Positions 8,618 through 17,211 of a stretch of DNA of 64,000 bases are shown here, piece by piece. The notes under the pieces were generated by a model. That model was not told the origin of the DNA. It did not search any database and saw only the letters and a list, made by a program, of their open reading frames with translations. The position numbers and the translations under genes are program-made. The stretch's first letter is position 1, and every line of letters starts with the position of its first letter. The stretch is from Streptococcus suis (lineage in GTDB: Bacteria > Bacillota > Bacilli > Lactobacillales > Streptococcaceae), in the NCBI RefSeq assembly GCF_019794555.1, contig NZ_JAIMEP010000010.1, forward strand, positions 1 through 64,000, written 5' to 3'.

Positions 8618-9895
8618 TTACTTGGCTTTTTCAGCTTTGGGCAAAATGAGGTTAAGGATAATCCCAACGATTGCCGAGAGGGCTGTTCCTGAAAGGGTTA
8701 TCGCACCAATATTCAGAATTGCACCACCAAGTCCTAATACCAACATAGAACTTGCAACAATTAAGTTACGAACTTGACCGAAATCTACTCGACTTTCAAT
8801 CAATACTTTCAAACCATTTGATGCAATAACACCATATAGTAAGATAGACATTCCTCCGAGAACGGCACTTGGAATGGTCGAAATAAGAGCTGTAAATTTA
8901 CCCAAGAATGAGAAAGCAATTGCAATCAAAGCAGCATTGCGAATAACCGATACTGACGCGATGCGAGTCATACCGATAACCCCTGTATTTTCTCCATAAG
9001 TCGTATTGGCAGGACCCCCGATTAAAGCTGAAACAGCTGTCGCTACACCATCACCAATCAAGGTACGACTGAGACCTGGGTTTTTCAAGAACTGACGACC
9101 ACAGATTTGGCTGAGAACTGTATGGTCACCGATATGTTCAGCTACAGTCACTACAGCAATTGGTAAAATGGCAACCATTTCAGGTCCGAAGTAAAAATTA
9201 TACGATTTGAATACACCTGTTTCAAATGGTAAATAGAATCCTGGCAACTCAAACCAAGCCGCTTCGAGCACAGGTGTGAAATCCACCAGACCAAGCAAGA
9301 GAGCAACAATATAACCACCGATAATGGCAATTAAGAATGGAACAATCTTGGCGAAGCCTTTCCCTTTGGTATTGACAAAAGCCGCGATCAAGAAAGTGAC
9401 AATAGCTACAACAACATTTTTCCAGTCACCATCCGCCACAAAACCTGCAGAAGTAACTGCCGAATTGGCAAGGCCAAGACCGATAACGATGATCATAGGC
9501 CCAATAACCACGGGTGGTAATAGAGTATCAATCCATTTTGTACCAATGGCTTTGACGAGACCTGCAATCAGTACATAAATCAGACCAACAAAGAAAATAC
9601 CTGTTTGTGCTGCTGAGATATCTCCGCCCATTTCTTTGATAGCTAAGGCCATAGCTGAAATATAGGCAAACGAAGAACCAAGATAAACCGGTACTTTAAA
9701 TTGAGTAGCTACTTGGTAAATCAGGGTTCCAATACCAGATGCAAATAGGGCCACGGATACGGGCATTCCCAAAATCAAAGGTACTAAAATCGTTGCACCA
9801 AACATGGCAAACACGTGTTGGAAACTGAGCAAAATCCCCTGAAGAGGAGCTGGTTTCTCATGGACATCAAACAAAAGGTTGGCTTTTGTATTCAT
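8618..9895 (-). CDS. pyrP: Uracil permease (NCS2 family)
   Basis: 425 aa, about 12-14 membrane helices. Imports uracil by cation symport. Family marks: 'VPVYLGSSFAYISAM' in the first half and 'AEHIGDHTVLS' and 'GGPANTTYGENTGVIGMTR' in the substrate region; the Glu-His-Ile-Gly motif fits uracil permeases. Two adjacent ATGs occur (9898 and 9895); the second gives better spacing from GGGAG. The PyrR-type leader upstream supports pyrimidine control and the uracil assignment. Confidence 0.93.
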   Translation of the reverse strand: MNTKANLLFDVHEKPAPLQGILLSFQHVFAMFGATILVPLILGMPVSVALFASGIGTLIYQVATQFKVPVYLGSSFAYISAMALAIKEMGGDISAAQTGIFFVGLIYVLIAGLVKAIGTKWIDTLLPPVVIGPMIIVIGLGLANSAVTSAGFVADGDWKNVVVAIVTFLIAAFVNTKGKGFAKIVPFLIAIIGGYIVALLLGLVDFTPVLEAAWFELPGFYLPFETGVFKSYNFYFGPEMVAILPIAVVTVAEHIGDHTVLSQICGRQFLKNPGLSRTLIGDGVATAVSALIGGPANTTYGENTGVIGMTRIASVSVIRNAALIAIAFSFLGKFTALISTIPSAVLGGMSILLYGVIASNGLKVLIESRVDFGQVRNLIVASSMLVLGLGGAILNIGAITLSGTALSAIVGIILNLILPKAEKAK

Positions 9896-9898
9896 CAT

Positions 9899-10000
9899 TC
9901 TCCCGCTCTGGGTACACAAAAAGACCCAGACTTTCTAAATTTTCATAGTCATAGGCCCTTAATGAATTATCCTGTTGTCTTTCTCACCTCACGGGATGAG
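9899..10000 (-). promoter_or_regulatory. PyrR-type attenuator leader
   Basis: The transcript has ATCCCGTGAGGTGA at about 9983-9996, closing with AGGAT near 9969-9973: the anti-antiterminator stem and GAGG loop bound by PyrR. Downstream lies a GC-rich stem (GGGCCTATGACT with AGTCTGGGTC) followed by TTTTTGTG, the terminator. High UMP would favour termination. A further stem CTGGGT/ACCCAG sits just before the SD. Confidence 0.75.
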
Positions 10001-10022
10001 TTTAAAAACCTACGCTTTTTTC

Positions 10023-10052
10023 ATTGTATCATAAACATTCGGATTTTGGCAA
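10023..10052 (-). promoter_or_regulatory. pyrP promoter
   Basis: TTGCCA (10047-10052), 18-bp spacer and TACAAT (10023-10028) with an extended -10 TGA element. Confidence 0.75.
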
Positions 10053-10089
10053 GGGATTTATTTCTGACATATACTAAAAGTTTGAAAAA

Positions 10090-11985
10090 TCAAATGTTTT
10101 TCGTGCTTTCAATAAATTCCTTAACTAACTTTAAAATCTTGTCCTCATGCCCCCTGATTACCTCACTATTCCAATTGTCATCCGAATTTCCAGTAAGTTT
10201 AGCCATCCATTGCAGTTTTAGACTTTGGTTTCCAAATATCTTTTCCCATTGGCTATACTTGGCCTGAGGTCTAGAGTTCCCAAACTTCGAATTTTGACTG
10301 TCCGTGATAATACAAAGGTTTCCGAGAGAATGAAGCAGACTATCAGACATTCTTAACATCCCACTATCTTCAAAATTTGGATTCTGAGGATACCAATGTT
10401 CAACGGAACGACGATAAGTGAATCTAAAATTCCTTGAATCAAAAAAGTACTCCTGTAGATTATTTTGATTTTTCCATAAGACATAATCAATAAAATTGAA
10501 AGCATAGATAGGCATATTAGGGTAGCATCTAAATTTTCGACCATCTTCTATAAATAACCGTCCTTCAGCATATCGAACTGCCAACGCTTCTAGAAAAATT
10601 ACAAACTGGTGTCCAAATACTTCATCTTGCAAATGTTCAACATTCTTGAATAGATAGACCAGAGTCTCATATAGCCAACGACTATCTCGATTTGATGTAA
10701 AGGTCACTGCAAACATAGACTGAAGCATAATAATGGTATCATTCACTGCTTTATCCGAAAAAGTATTATTCTCGAAATGTTCTTTTACAAAGAAATCTGT
10801 ATTTTTCCGATTGTCTCTTTGATACTCATAATAAGTACCTTTGCTAAGAAACCAGTCGTTTTTTGACCGCCTTGATGTATCCTCGCTTGCATTTCTAATG
10901 ACATAGTTATCAAATAGATGTCTAATACTTAATAAAGTTTCCGAGAAGTAAATGACCCAATCCCCTCCTTTTTCACTCACCGTAAAGACATCAAGAAGTT
11001 TCTTATCATCTAACTGAACATCTTGTGGGGGAATATTTTCAATAATAGAAACAGTATACAAGAGTAGCGTTTCAAAGTTAATTACGGTTGTATATTTTCC
11101 AGTCTCTTCGTCGTCTACGATGTCATCAAATACCAATGAACTTGAGTCTTCTAGGGTATCTAATATACTTTTTTTTGAACTATTTGTGTTATCAATAAAT
11201 CGATAGATATTGGCTAATTTATAATTTGAAAAATGCCAACCAAAAATATTTTCTCTTTCTTTGAACGTTTCCTTTCTTTTCCTTCTCATTTGAAATGCTT
11301 TAACTACTGGTTCTTCGAAATCTGCACAGGCATCCCAGATTTTAGCAAACTTAGCAGCTTCTTCATCATCAAGCTTCGCCATCAATTGAGCCTTAATAAT
11401 TTCATGAGCTTCCAATTGCTCCCCTCTTGAATTAAACCGCTCAAAATAAAGATTCAAATCTAAGTCAGTAGGTAGCATATTTCTAAAAATAATGACGTGT
11501 TGAAAGAGGTACTCCGCATATACTGTCGCTTCCATTTTAATCTGTTCGGACAGAATTTTATTGAGTGCTAATTTGGTGTTTTGGTAACCCCTAATAATCT
11601 CATCCATATTCTCAAATTCAGCACTGCTATTCTCAAATAACTGCTGCAAAGAAGCATTGGACTGCTTACGCGCTTCAAAATTTAAGAGTTTCAAGTCAGG
11701 GATTTGAATGTGATACTCATTTCTCAAAACCAATGCCAACAAAGTCAAAGCTGTTGTTCTCTGTTGCCCATCAATAATATGGTACATATTTCCTTTTTGA
11801 TGAACAACCAGTGTTCCGATATAATAATCAGGACGTTTTTCACGTTCGTTGTAAGCATCTGCTATGTCAATAAGCAATTGCTCAATCTCATCATATGTCC
11901 ATGAAAAATTTCGCTGATAAAGAGGAACAATGTATTCATCTTCAGTCAGAAGTTTTGTAACTGTCAAAGTAGCTGTCTTAGTCAT
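10090..11985 (-). CDS. DUF262-DUF1524 protein, GmrSD-like nuclease
   Basis: 631 aa. N-terminal DUF262: 'VPLYQRNFSW' (residues 20-29) and 'IDGQQRTTAL' (71-80), the conserved ParB-like nucleotide-binding motifs. C-terminal DUF1524: 'SVEHWYPQNP' with H530, then 'SLGNLCIITDSQNSKFGN' ending about residue 570, matching the HNH-type nuclease pattern His...Gly-Asn-Leu...Asn...Asn. The same fusion occurs in type IV restriction enzymes (GmrSD) and SspE. It overlaps the other DUF262 gene by 4 nt (ATGA). The two are likely partners. Anti-phage function is inferred from family, not shown. Confidence 0.88.
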   Translation of the reverse strand: MTKTATLTVTKLLTEDEYIVPLYQRNFSWTYDEIEQLLIDIADAYNEREKRPDYYIGTLVVHQKGNMYHIIDGQQRTTALTLLALVLRNEYHIQIPDLKLLNFEARKQSNASLQQLFENSSAEFENMDEIIRGYQNTKLALNKILSEQIKMEATVYAEYLFQHVIIFRNMLPTDLDLNLYFERFNSRGEQLEAHEIIKAQLMAKLDDEEAAKFAKIWDACADFEEPVVKAFQMRRKRKETFKERENIFGWHFSNYKLANIYRFIDNTNSSKKSILDTLEDSSSLVFDDIVDDEETGKYTTVINFETLLLYTVSIIENIPPQDVQLDDKKLLDVFTVSEKGGDWVIYFSETLLSIRHLFDNYVIRNASEDTSRRSKNDWFLSKGTYYEYQRDNRKNTDFFVKEHFENNTFSDKAVNDTIIMLQSMFAVTFTSNRDSRWLYETLVYLFKNVEHLQDEVFGHQFVIFLEALAVRYAEGRLFIEDGRKFRCYPNMPIYAFNFIDYVLWKNQNNLQEYFFDSRNFRFTYRRSVEHWYPQNPNFEDSGMLRMSDSLLHSLGNLCIITDSQNSKFGNSRPQAKYSQWEKIFGNQSLKLQWMAKLTGNSDDNWNSEVIRGHEDKILKLVKEFIESTKNI

Positions 11986-13271
11986 TTATTAAGCTCCTCT
12001 TCCTCAAGAATTTTCTCCAAGGTAAAATGTTCAAATTGATCACGATTGATTTTCTGCAAAAAATCGCTTGGTGTACTAGCATGATGTAATAGCTGAAATA
12101 ATTTTTGAACTGTACGCCGTTGAAAAATTCCACCCGCAGCATAATTGGCTAAAGTGCTATCATAAATGGCACGCGCTTTTATACGTGGATAATAGGCCCA
12201 TATAAAAATTGTTTCAACAATATCTTTATCTAAAGCTCCCTGACCAAACCTATCCACAAAAAGCAATACTAGATTATCGAATAAATTACGATTCCGGTTA
12301 TAGCGTTGTTTAGTAGAATATAAAATCTTGAGCATTTTGGAATCTAGACTGAGACTTTCAAACCAAGTTTCTCTATTTTGAATCATTTTGTGTGACTGAT
12401 TAATATAAGAGAAAAAGTACTCTCCATCAATAATTGGCATCGTTAAAGAAATAGGATAATCAATATTTTGTGCTTTTAATAGTCTAAAGAGATTCAAATA
12501 AGGGTATTCGTTATGATGTAAACCGACACCTTTAAAATCATCGATAAAATCTTCTGTAAAGCGAAGGTATGAACCCTGACGACGTTTAGTCAACCCAGTT
12601 TCGCCAATTGACCACCGTCGCACTCTAAAAAGATATTGGTTAAATAAATCTTTTAAATTGACCTTTTCGTCTGTAACAATTTTTTCCCAATTTTCAATCA
12701 AATCTTCACTGATTTCAGAGGCATTTCTCAAATGATAGGCTTTAAGCAGGTCGTGTGGCTCTAAGGCTTTTCCCCGATTATTTTGAGAATCAAAAAGTTG
12801 GAAAGCTTCAGATAATCGATTATGTGGCATTGTAATAACAGCAATTTCACAATTTTTAAGAAGAAAGTCACAAACTTTTTGCGCCTTTTCATCATCAAGG
12901 TCAATCAGTATTTTCCACTCTTCAAAATTTTCCTTAGCATGTTGACACGAAACCACGTCAAATTTTTGATTTAGTAACTGCTGGGCACCGATATAGTCAT
13001 TCAACTTTCCTAAAGCCTGTAAAAATAACGCAATGGAAATTGTCCGTTGTTGTCCATCAACAATATCTAAAGTTTGTTTTTTATCATGTAAAATAAGAGA
13101 TCCAACTTGATAAATGTCCTTTTTAGAATCTATAACTTCTTTGACATCATAGAATAAGTGGCGAATGTGTTTACGTTGCCATTTATAAGGGCGTTGATAA
13201 TTTGGGATATGGAGCCTATTGTCCTTCAAAAGCTCCTCTAACGTCATATGCCTCAAAGTAATATCAGTCAT
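11982..13271 (-). CDS. DUF262 protein without nuclease domain
   Basis: 429 aa. DUF262 motifs: 'HIPNYQRPYKW' (21-31), 'IVDGQQRTISI' (70-80) and 'FDSQNNRGKALEPHDLLKAY' downstream. No DUF1524 histidine/asparagine pattern is visible at the C terminus, so it probably supplies the sensing or NTPase function to the nuclease gene it overlaps. SD AGGAG overlaps the stop codon of the preceding 39-codon gene, so the three genes should be translated together. Confidence 0.85.
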   Translation of the reverse strand: MTDITLRHMTLEELLKDNRLHIPNYQRPYKWQRKHIRHLFYDVKEVIDSKKDIYQVGSLILHDKKQTLDIVDGQQRTISIALFLQALGKLNDYIGAQQLLNQKFDVVSCQHAKENFEEWKILIDLDDEKAQKVCDFLLKNCEIAVITMPHNRLSEAFQLFDSQNNRGKALEPHDLLKAYHLRNASEISEDLIENWEKIVTDEKVNLKDLFNQYLFRVRRWSIGETGLTKRRQGSYLRFTEDFIDDFKGVGLHHNEYPYLNLFRLLKAQNIDYPISLTMPIIDGEYFFSYINQSHKMIQNRETWFESLSLDSKMLKILYSTKQRYNRNRNLFDNLVLLFVDRFGQGALDKDIVETIFIWAYYPRIKARAIYDSTLANYAAGGIFQRRTVQKLFQLLHHASTPSDFLQKINRDQFEHFTLEKILEEEELNK

Positions 13272-13284
13272 TCTACTTATTCTC

Positions 13285-13404
13285 CTATTTTTTCTCTACA
13301 CTTGCATTCGGAATCATTTTCGCATGCATTTCCGCAGCTGTTTTATCGTAAAACGGTCCTGCAATCGTATTTCCAAATTGATCTACCACAATCCATTCTT
13401 GCAT
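13285..13404 (-). CDS. Small 39-residue protein at head of DUF262 operon
   Basis: Too short for usual gene calling. ATG at 13402-13404 follows a very strong ribosome site (GAAAGGAGGGG, about 6 nt away). The product begins MQEWIVVDQFGNTIAGPFYD and ends ...NASVEKK; composition looks like a folded beta-hairpin rather than random sequence. Stop TAG overlaps the SD of the DUF262 gene. No function recognised; it could be a regulator, an antitoxin-like partner or a subunit of the system. Confidence 0.65.
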   Translation of the reverse strand: MQEWIVVDQFGNTIAGPFYDKTAAEMHAKMIPNASVEKK

Positions 13405-13449
13405 ATACTTCCCCTCCTTTCAATCAAGAGTTATAGTACTGATACATCC

Positions 13450-13483
13450 ATTCTAATACACAGAGTGGACAAATAGTGTCCCA
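13450..13483 (-). promoter_or_regulatory. Promoter and operator of DUF262 operon
   Basis: Palindrome TGGACA-N5-TGTCCC (13466-13482, one mismatch) followed, on the minus strand after TTGTCC, by 11 nt and TAGAAT (13450-13455). There is no normal -35 box at 17 bp, so the palindrome occupies its place. The same arrangement occurs at 16918-16950. Likely site for the WYL protein encoded at 13489-14439. Confidence 0.6.
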
Positions 13484-13488
13484 TATAT

Positions 13489-14439
13489 CTAATTTTTATA
13501 GTTTTCTTGCATCTTTTTGAGGAAATGTTTCATATCTTCTACAAGCGAAGTCGGGGAAAGCACAGTCAGGGCATCCGCCTGACTCAGCAACCAACGTTTT
13601 AAGCCTGGTGTGTCTTGACTTACAAATTCAATGATGTTGCCTTCGGAGTTGATTTCGATAATCTTTGCTGTCGGAAATTGATCCAAGACAATGGTTGGAT
13701 CATAGCTAAATCTGACTCTTATGGTTAATTCCCGTCCCATAAAGGAATCCACGCGCTTATTCCGTACCTCACCATCTCGAAACTTTTTGCCATAAGAAAT
13801 ATCCGGTTTCTTCTCAGTCGAAAGTTTCCAGTCTAAAATCCTATCTAACTTTAAAGTCATATAGGATGAATGTTTTAGATTATAAGCTACAAGGTAAAAG
13901 TAATGACTATCGTAGTAGAGTGACACAGGAAAAACTGTGTGTTTCTTTTCTACATTGTAGGGAGATTGGTAGCGAATATCTAATACCAATTCCTTACGAA
14001 TGGCCTCTGACCATTCCCAAATCTTATCGATTCTATTTTGAGTATCTGAAAGCGGGGCATAGTTTAAGAGTTCACTAGCGATGATGGCAGAAATTTCTTT
14101 CTGCTCATCTTTCGATACCAGAGCAAATAAGCTATCTAAAACAGCCTTATTTTCTTCCTTATTCAAAGCACGATTTTCTAGCAAAATCTTAGAAATGGTT
14201 AGAATTTCCTTTTTGTTAAAAAGTGATTTCCCTTTCAAAAAGCGAGTATGGTGCTTAGAATCATAGGCTAACTCTGCTGCAATCATCGGCTGACTTTCGA
14301 TAAATCCTCCTAGCAGAGCAAAATCTCTCTGAATTGTCTTCTCACTGACTCCAAATTCATCTGCCAACTGTGGCTTTTTCAGATGTGCTCCTGATTGCAA
14401 ACGTAAAAATATAGTAAGTAATCTTTCCTGATCGTTCAT
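13489..14439 (-). CDS. HTH-WYL transcriptional regulator
   Basis: 316 aa. N-terminal winged helix-turn-helix (LADEFGVSEKTIQRDFALLGG, residues about 25-45, shown in part elsewhere), a central WYL domain (about 140-220, with 'YYDSHYFYLVAYNLKHSSY' as the ligand-binding core) and a C-terminal WCX-type extension (about 230-310). WYL regulators such as BrxR and CapW control phage-defence loci and respond to nucleic-acid-type ligands. SD TTGAGG sits 5 nt before ATG. It lies between the two operons that share a palindrome and is the obvious candidate to bind it. Confidence 0.88.
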   Translation of the reverse strand: MNDQERLLTIFLRLQSGAHLKKPQLADEFGVSEKTIQRDFALLGGFIESQPMIAAELAYDSKHHTRFLKGKSLFNKKEILTISKILLENRALNKEENKAVLDSLFALVSKDEQKEISAIIASELLNYAPLSDTQNRIDKIWEWSEAIRKELVLDIRYQSPYNVEKKHTVFPVSLYYDSHYFYLVAYNLKHSSYMTLKLDRILDWKLSTEKKPDISYGKKFRDGEVRNKRVDSFMGRELTIRVRFSYDPTIVLDQFPTAKIIEINSEGNIIEFVSQDTPGLKRWLLSQADALTVLSPTSLVEDMKHFLKKMQENYKN

Positions 14440-14460
14440 AGAAACCTCAATTCTAAAAAG

Positions 14461-14490
14461 ATTATAACACTCTTAGCAAGTCAAATTCAA
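14461..14490 (-). promoter_or_regulatory. Internal promoter of WYL regulator gene
   Basis: TTGAAT (14485-14490), 18-bp spacer, TATAAT (14461-14466) with extended -10 TGT. It overlaps the end of the upstream gene and lacks the shared palindrome, so the regulator can be made independently. Confidence 0.65.
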
Positions 14491-15003
14491 TAAATTTCCT
14501 TGGTAGAGAATCTTGCTCAATGCGTCATTTGAATTATCAAATTCGCAACCAGTTACCAATAATTTCCCACCTGTTTTTAGGTAGCTTTCTAAAATTCTTG
14601 CCAACTTCTTCTGAATCGCATCGGTACTATTATAAAATTCTTCAATATTTTCAATCATCACAACATCAAATTCTTCTAGAAAATGAACATTTTGTACTAT
14701 TTCTATAGCCAGACTGACTCCGACTACTCTTTTCACTTTCCTATTCATCTCTTGATAGTAAAATTCTATGTGGTCAACAAAGCTCCTTCTGATGTGATCA
14801 ACATCCGAAATAATGTATAAAAGTTGTCCGATATAGCTCTTTTGAGGGATTCCAAGAAAATCGCTCACTTCCCGATTGATGCTGTCAAAAGAGCTTCTCA
14901 CCTTGGTATCCGAGTCCAAATTTCTGTATAGCAAATCGATAAATATTTCTAAAATTTCCATATCATTAAACACAGCGTTTTCGTTCAAACCATTGTTATT
15001 CAT
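14473..15003 (-). CDS. Unrecognised protein with Walker-B-like strand, no P-loop
   Basis: 176 aa from ATG at 15003 (AAAGGAATTG upstream). Residues 111-123 read EFDVVMIENIEEF, like the Walker B strand of DnaA-type AAA+ proteins, and residues 146-155 (GKLLVTGCEF) resemble the sensor-1 strand. No GxxGxGKT sequence is present. This suggests half an AAA+ fold or a pseudo-ATPase that works with the adjacent ATPase gene, which ends 16 nt upstream. The resemblance is my reading and is not proof of homology. Confidence 0.55.
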   Translation of the reverse strand: MNNNGLNENAVFNDMEILEIFIDLLYRNLDSDTKVRSSFDSINREVSDFLGIPQKSYIGQLLYIISDVDHIRRSFVDHIEFYYQEMNRKVKRVVGVSLAIEIVQNVHFLEEFDVVMIENIEEFYNSTDAIQKKLARILESYLKTGGKLLVTGCEFDNSNDALSKILYQGNLLNLTC

Positions 15004-15019
15004 GTGCAATTCCTTTCTT

Positions 15020-16882
15020 CTATCCCTGTAATCCAAAACCTATTAACCGTTGAGTTGATTCCAACTCTGATAATTCTTGAATGGCATTCTTAATATCAAC
15101 TTCTATTACGGCATTCATCTCTGTTTCATCCAAATCCCTCTTACCTATCCTTTCCATTACCCGAGTCGCCTGTTGATACAAGATAGCTTCTATTAATTTA
15201 CGAACATGGCGTCCATTACCAAAATGTTCATTTCTAATACGACTCAAAAAGTGCAAGTGCAATGCACTCTCACAGCTCGATTCAATGGAATAGCCCTTAT
15301 TACTCAACATTATTCTAAAAATTTCATTGAGTTCATCCACGGAATAATCTTCAAAATGAATGATGTTTGAAATTCTAGATTGTAATCCCGGATTCGTGTC
15401 TATGAAATTGTGCATCAACTCTTTATAACCGGCAAAAATAACAACTACCTCATTGCGACGATTTTCCATTTCTTGAATAATGGTGGGTATAGCTTCATTG
15501 GCAAAATCTCTTTCACTCTGTGGAATCAGACTGTAAGCTTCATCGATAAACAGTACACCACCACTTGCACTATCAAACACCTTTTTTATTTTTGGTGCTG
15601 TTTGGCCAACATATTCCCCAATAAGATCTGCTCTTCCCACCTCTACTATCTTGTTTTCTGCAATCAAGCCATATTCATACAGGATCTCTGTATAAAGGCG
15701 AGCTACCTCTGTCTTACCTGTCCCTGGATTTCCTGTGAATAACAAGTGCCCATTACTTTCTTCAACATGATAGCCTTTTTCTTTCCTAAGTTTAGATAGT
15801 TGTTCAAAAGCAACTTGTTGTCTGATTAATTTTTTGACAGATTGAAGACCAATCATTTGATTCAGCCTCTTTTCAGCTTGGCCACATTTGCTTTTAGATT
15901 GTTCCTTTTGCAAACTAAAGTGACCCAGATCCAGCAATCCATTTTCTTGACAATAATTGGTTGCCACCGCATATTCATGGATTCTCTGAACCATTCGTCG
16001 AATATCTTTTGCATTGTTGAGATTTGAAGCCTTTTCTACATACTCCCTAACAATTTTCTTGTCTATACTAATTCGTCTTTTTGCTAATAGTTGAATAGCA
16101 ATTTCAACCAGTTCGTCATTTGTATAAGGAGGAAACTCGATTCTATTTACATTATAGTATTCCTCCTGTAATTCCATTTCTATTTTTTTAGCTTCTTCAG
16201 TCGATTGGGCAATTAGAATACAAATATTATTCTCCCTCTTCGCATTGATATTAGCGAAAAGTTCTAATTTAGGACGAGCCCTTGCCTTAAAATAGTCATA
16301 AACAACTGGAAATTGCTTTTCATCAGTCTTGGGAAGAAAATATTCGCTACAATGAATATCAACCGCTTTCAAGTCGAACAAGCGTTCTAAATATTGGAGA
16401 GCATATTTTCGCCCACTGCCTTTTTGACCATTGAAAATTAAGAAAAACGGCTCTTTCGTATGCGATTCTAAATAGTTTGATTGATAGTCTAAATAGTTTA
16501 TAAGATGCTGAATACTATTTTTGAATGTAGTAAGTCCACTCATATTTTCTGATAAAACATCCTCATTCGGAGTAAGACCTTGCTTATTTTCCTTTGATTG
16601 CTTCAATAAGAAATAACCAAATTCTCCCAACTGTTCACGTCCAACTTTGTCAATAAAATCATCCTCAGTTATTGAAGAATAGCCATCTAAATAGACATCC
16701 ACTTCCCAAAGTGACTGAACCTTTTTTGCTATTTCTCGTTTTGTATTTGCAGCTCCCGTTACAATAAATAAATCTTCTTTTTCCTTCAAAAAATACATCC
16801 AATTATTTTCTTGAATAAACGATTCACTAGGATTTTCTAATTGTTGTATCACTCCCATAATCCTGATATGATAATAATTCAT
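15020..16882 (-). CDS. CbxX/CfxQ-type AAA+ ATPase with two ATPase modules
   Basis: 620 aa. The first module has a P-loop-like GQKGSGRK at 152-159 but a weak Walker B (NNICILIAQ), so it may be degenerate. The second has Walker A GNPGTGKT at 384-391, Walker B GGVLFIDEAY at 441-450, 'IFAGY' sensor 1 and 'NPGLQSRI' arginine finger, typical of the SpoVK/CbxX family. A unique N-terminal domain covers about 1-110. Start at 16882 is chosen because GAGGGGG sits 6 nt upstream. Such ATPases remodel partner complexes; the partner here is probably within this locus. Confidence 0.85.
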   Translation of the reverse strand: MNYYHIRIMGVIQQLENPSESFIQENNWMYFLKEKEDLFIVTGAANTKREIAKKVQSLWEVDVYLDGYSSITEDDFIDKVGREQLGEFGYFLLKQSKENKQGLTPNEDVLSENMSGLTTFKNSIQHLINYLDYQSNYLESHTKEPFFLIFNGQKGSGRKYALQYLERLFDLKAVDIHCSEYFLPKTDEKQFPVVYDYFKARARPKLELFANINAKRENNICILIAQSTEEAKKIEMELQEEYYNVNRIEFPPYTNDELVEIAIQLLAKRRISIDKKIVREYVEKASNLNNAKDIRRMVQRIHEYAVATNYCQENGLLDLGHFSLQKEQSKSKCGQAEKRLNQMIGLQSVKKLIRQQVAFEQLSKLRKEKGYHVEESNGHLLFTGNPGTGKTEVARLYTEILYEYGLIAENKIVEVGRADLIGEYVGQTAPKIKKVFDSASGGVLFIDEAYSLIPQSERDFANEAIPTIIQEMENRRNEVVVIFAGYKELMHNFIDTNPGLQSRISNIIHFEDYSVDELNEIFRIMLSNKGYSIESSCESALHLHFLSRIRNEHFGNGRHVRKLIEAILYQQATRVMERIGKRDLDETEMNAVIEVDIKNAIQELSELESTQRLIGFGLQG

Positions 16883-16917
16883 TTTCATCCCCCTCATTTA
16901 TTATGTACTCTAGAGAG

Positions 16918-16950
16918 AGTATATAAAAACAGGTGGACAATTTTTGTCCA
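16918..16950 (-). promoter_or_regulatory. Promoter and operator of AAA+ operon
   Basis: Perfect palindrome TGGACA-N5-TGTCCA at 16934-16950; on the minus strand TTGTCC is followed by 11 nt and TATACT (16918-16923). Same geometry as the DUF262 operon promoter. A second inverted repeat, TACTCT-N4-AGAGTA, overlaps the start-site region. Confidence 0.6.
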
Positions 16951-16983
16951 TCTGTTTAATTTGTTTCTCAAAATAAGAAAACA

Positions 16984-17195
16984 GGCAGAAAATATTCTGC
17001 CCCAGATTGAAGAAAAAGTCCATTTTGGACAATTTTCTTCAATCTTTTTTCTTTATGTTGAAAATAAAAAACTCTCAAAAACGCCGAAATATCAACGTTT
17101 CTAAGAGTTTAATGACTTGCTATCTTTTGCAAACTTCTTCAATTTTTTATATTTTTAGGAGTTTGTCTACGTTCTGAGGCAGAAAATATTCTGCC
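16984..17195. repeat. Two copies of an 18-bp palindrome and a long hairpin
   Basis: GGCAGAAAATATTCTGCC occurs at 16984-17001 and again at 17178-17195. Between them lies a long hairpin at 17005-17050 (GATTGAAGAAAA arms) with a T-run on the plus strand. No gene is visible in this 330-base gap. Confidence 0.6.
17061..17110 (-). terminator. Terminator of the osmoprotectant operon
   Basis: Minus strand: AAACTCT ... ACG/CGT ... AGAGTTT stem followed by TTTATTTTC. Lies 100 bases past the SnoaL gene stop. Confidence 0.65.
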
Positions 17196-17211
17196 CGCTT
17201 CTCTTTTTCTC

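Noticed and set aside
17005..17050. Strong plus-strand terminator-like hairpin
   Set aside because: No plus-strand gene ends here, so it is listed only as part of the repeat-rich gap and not as a terminator of a gene.
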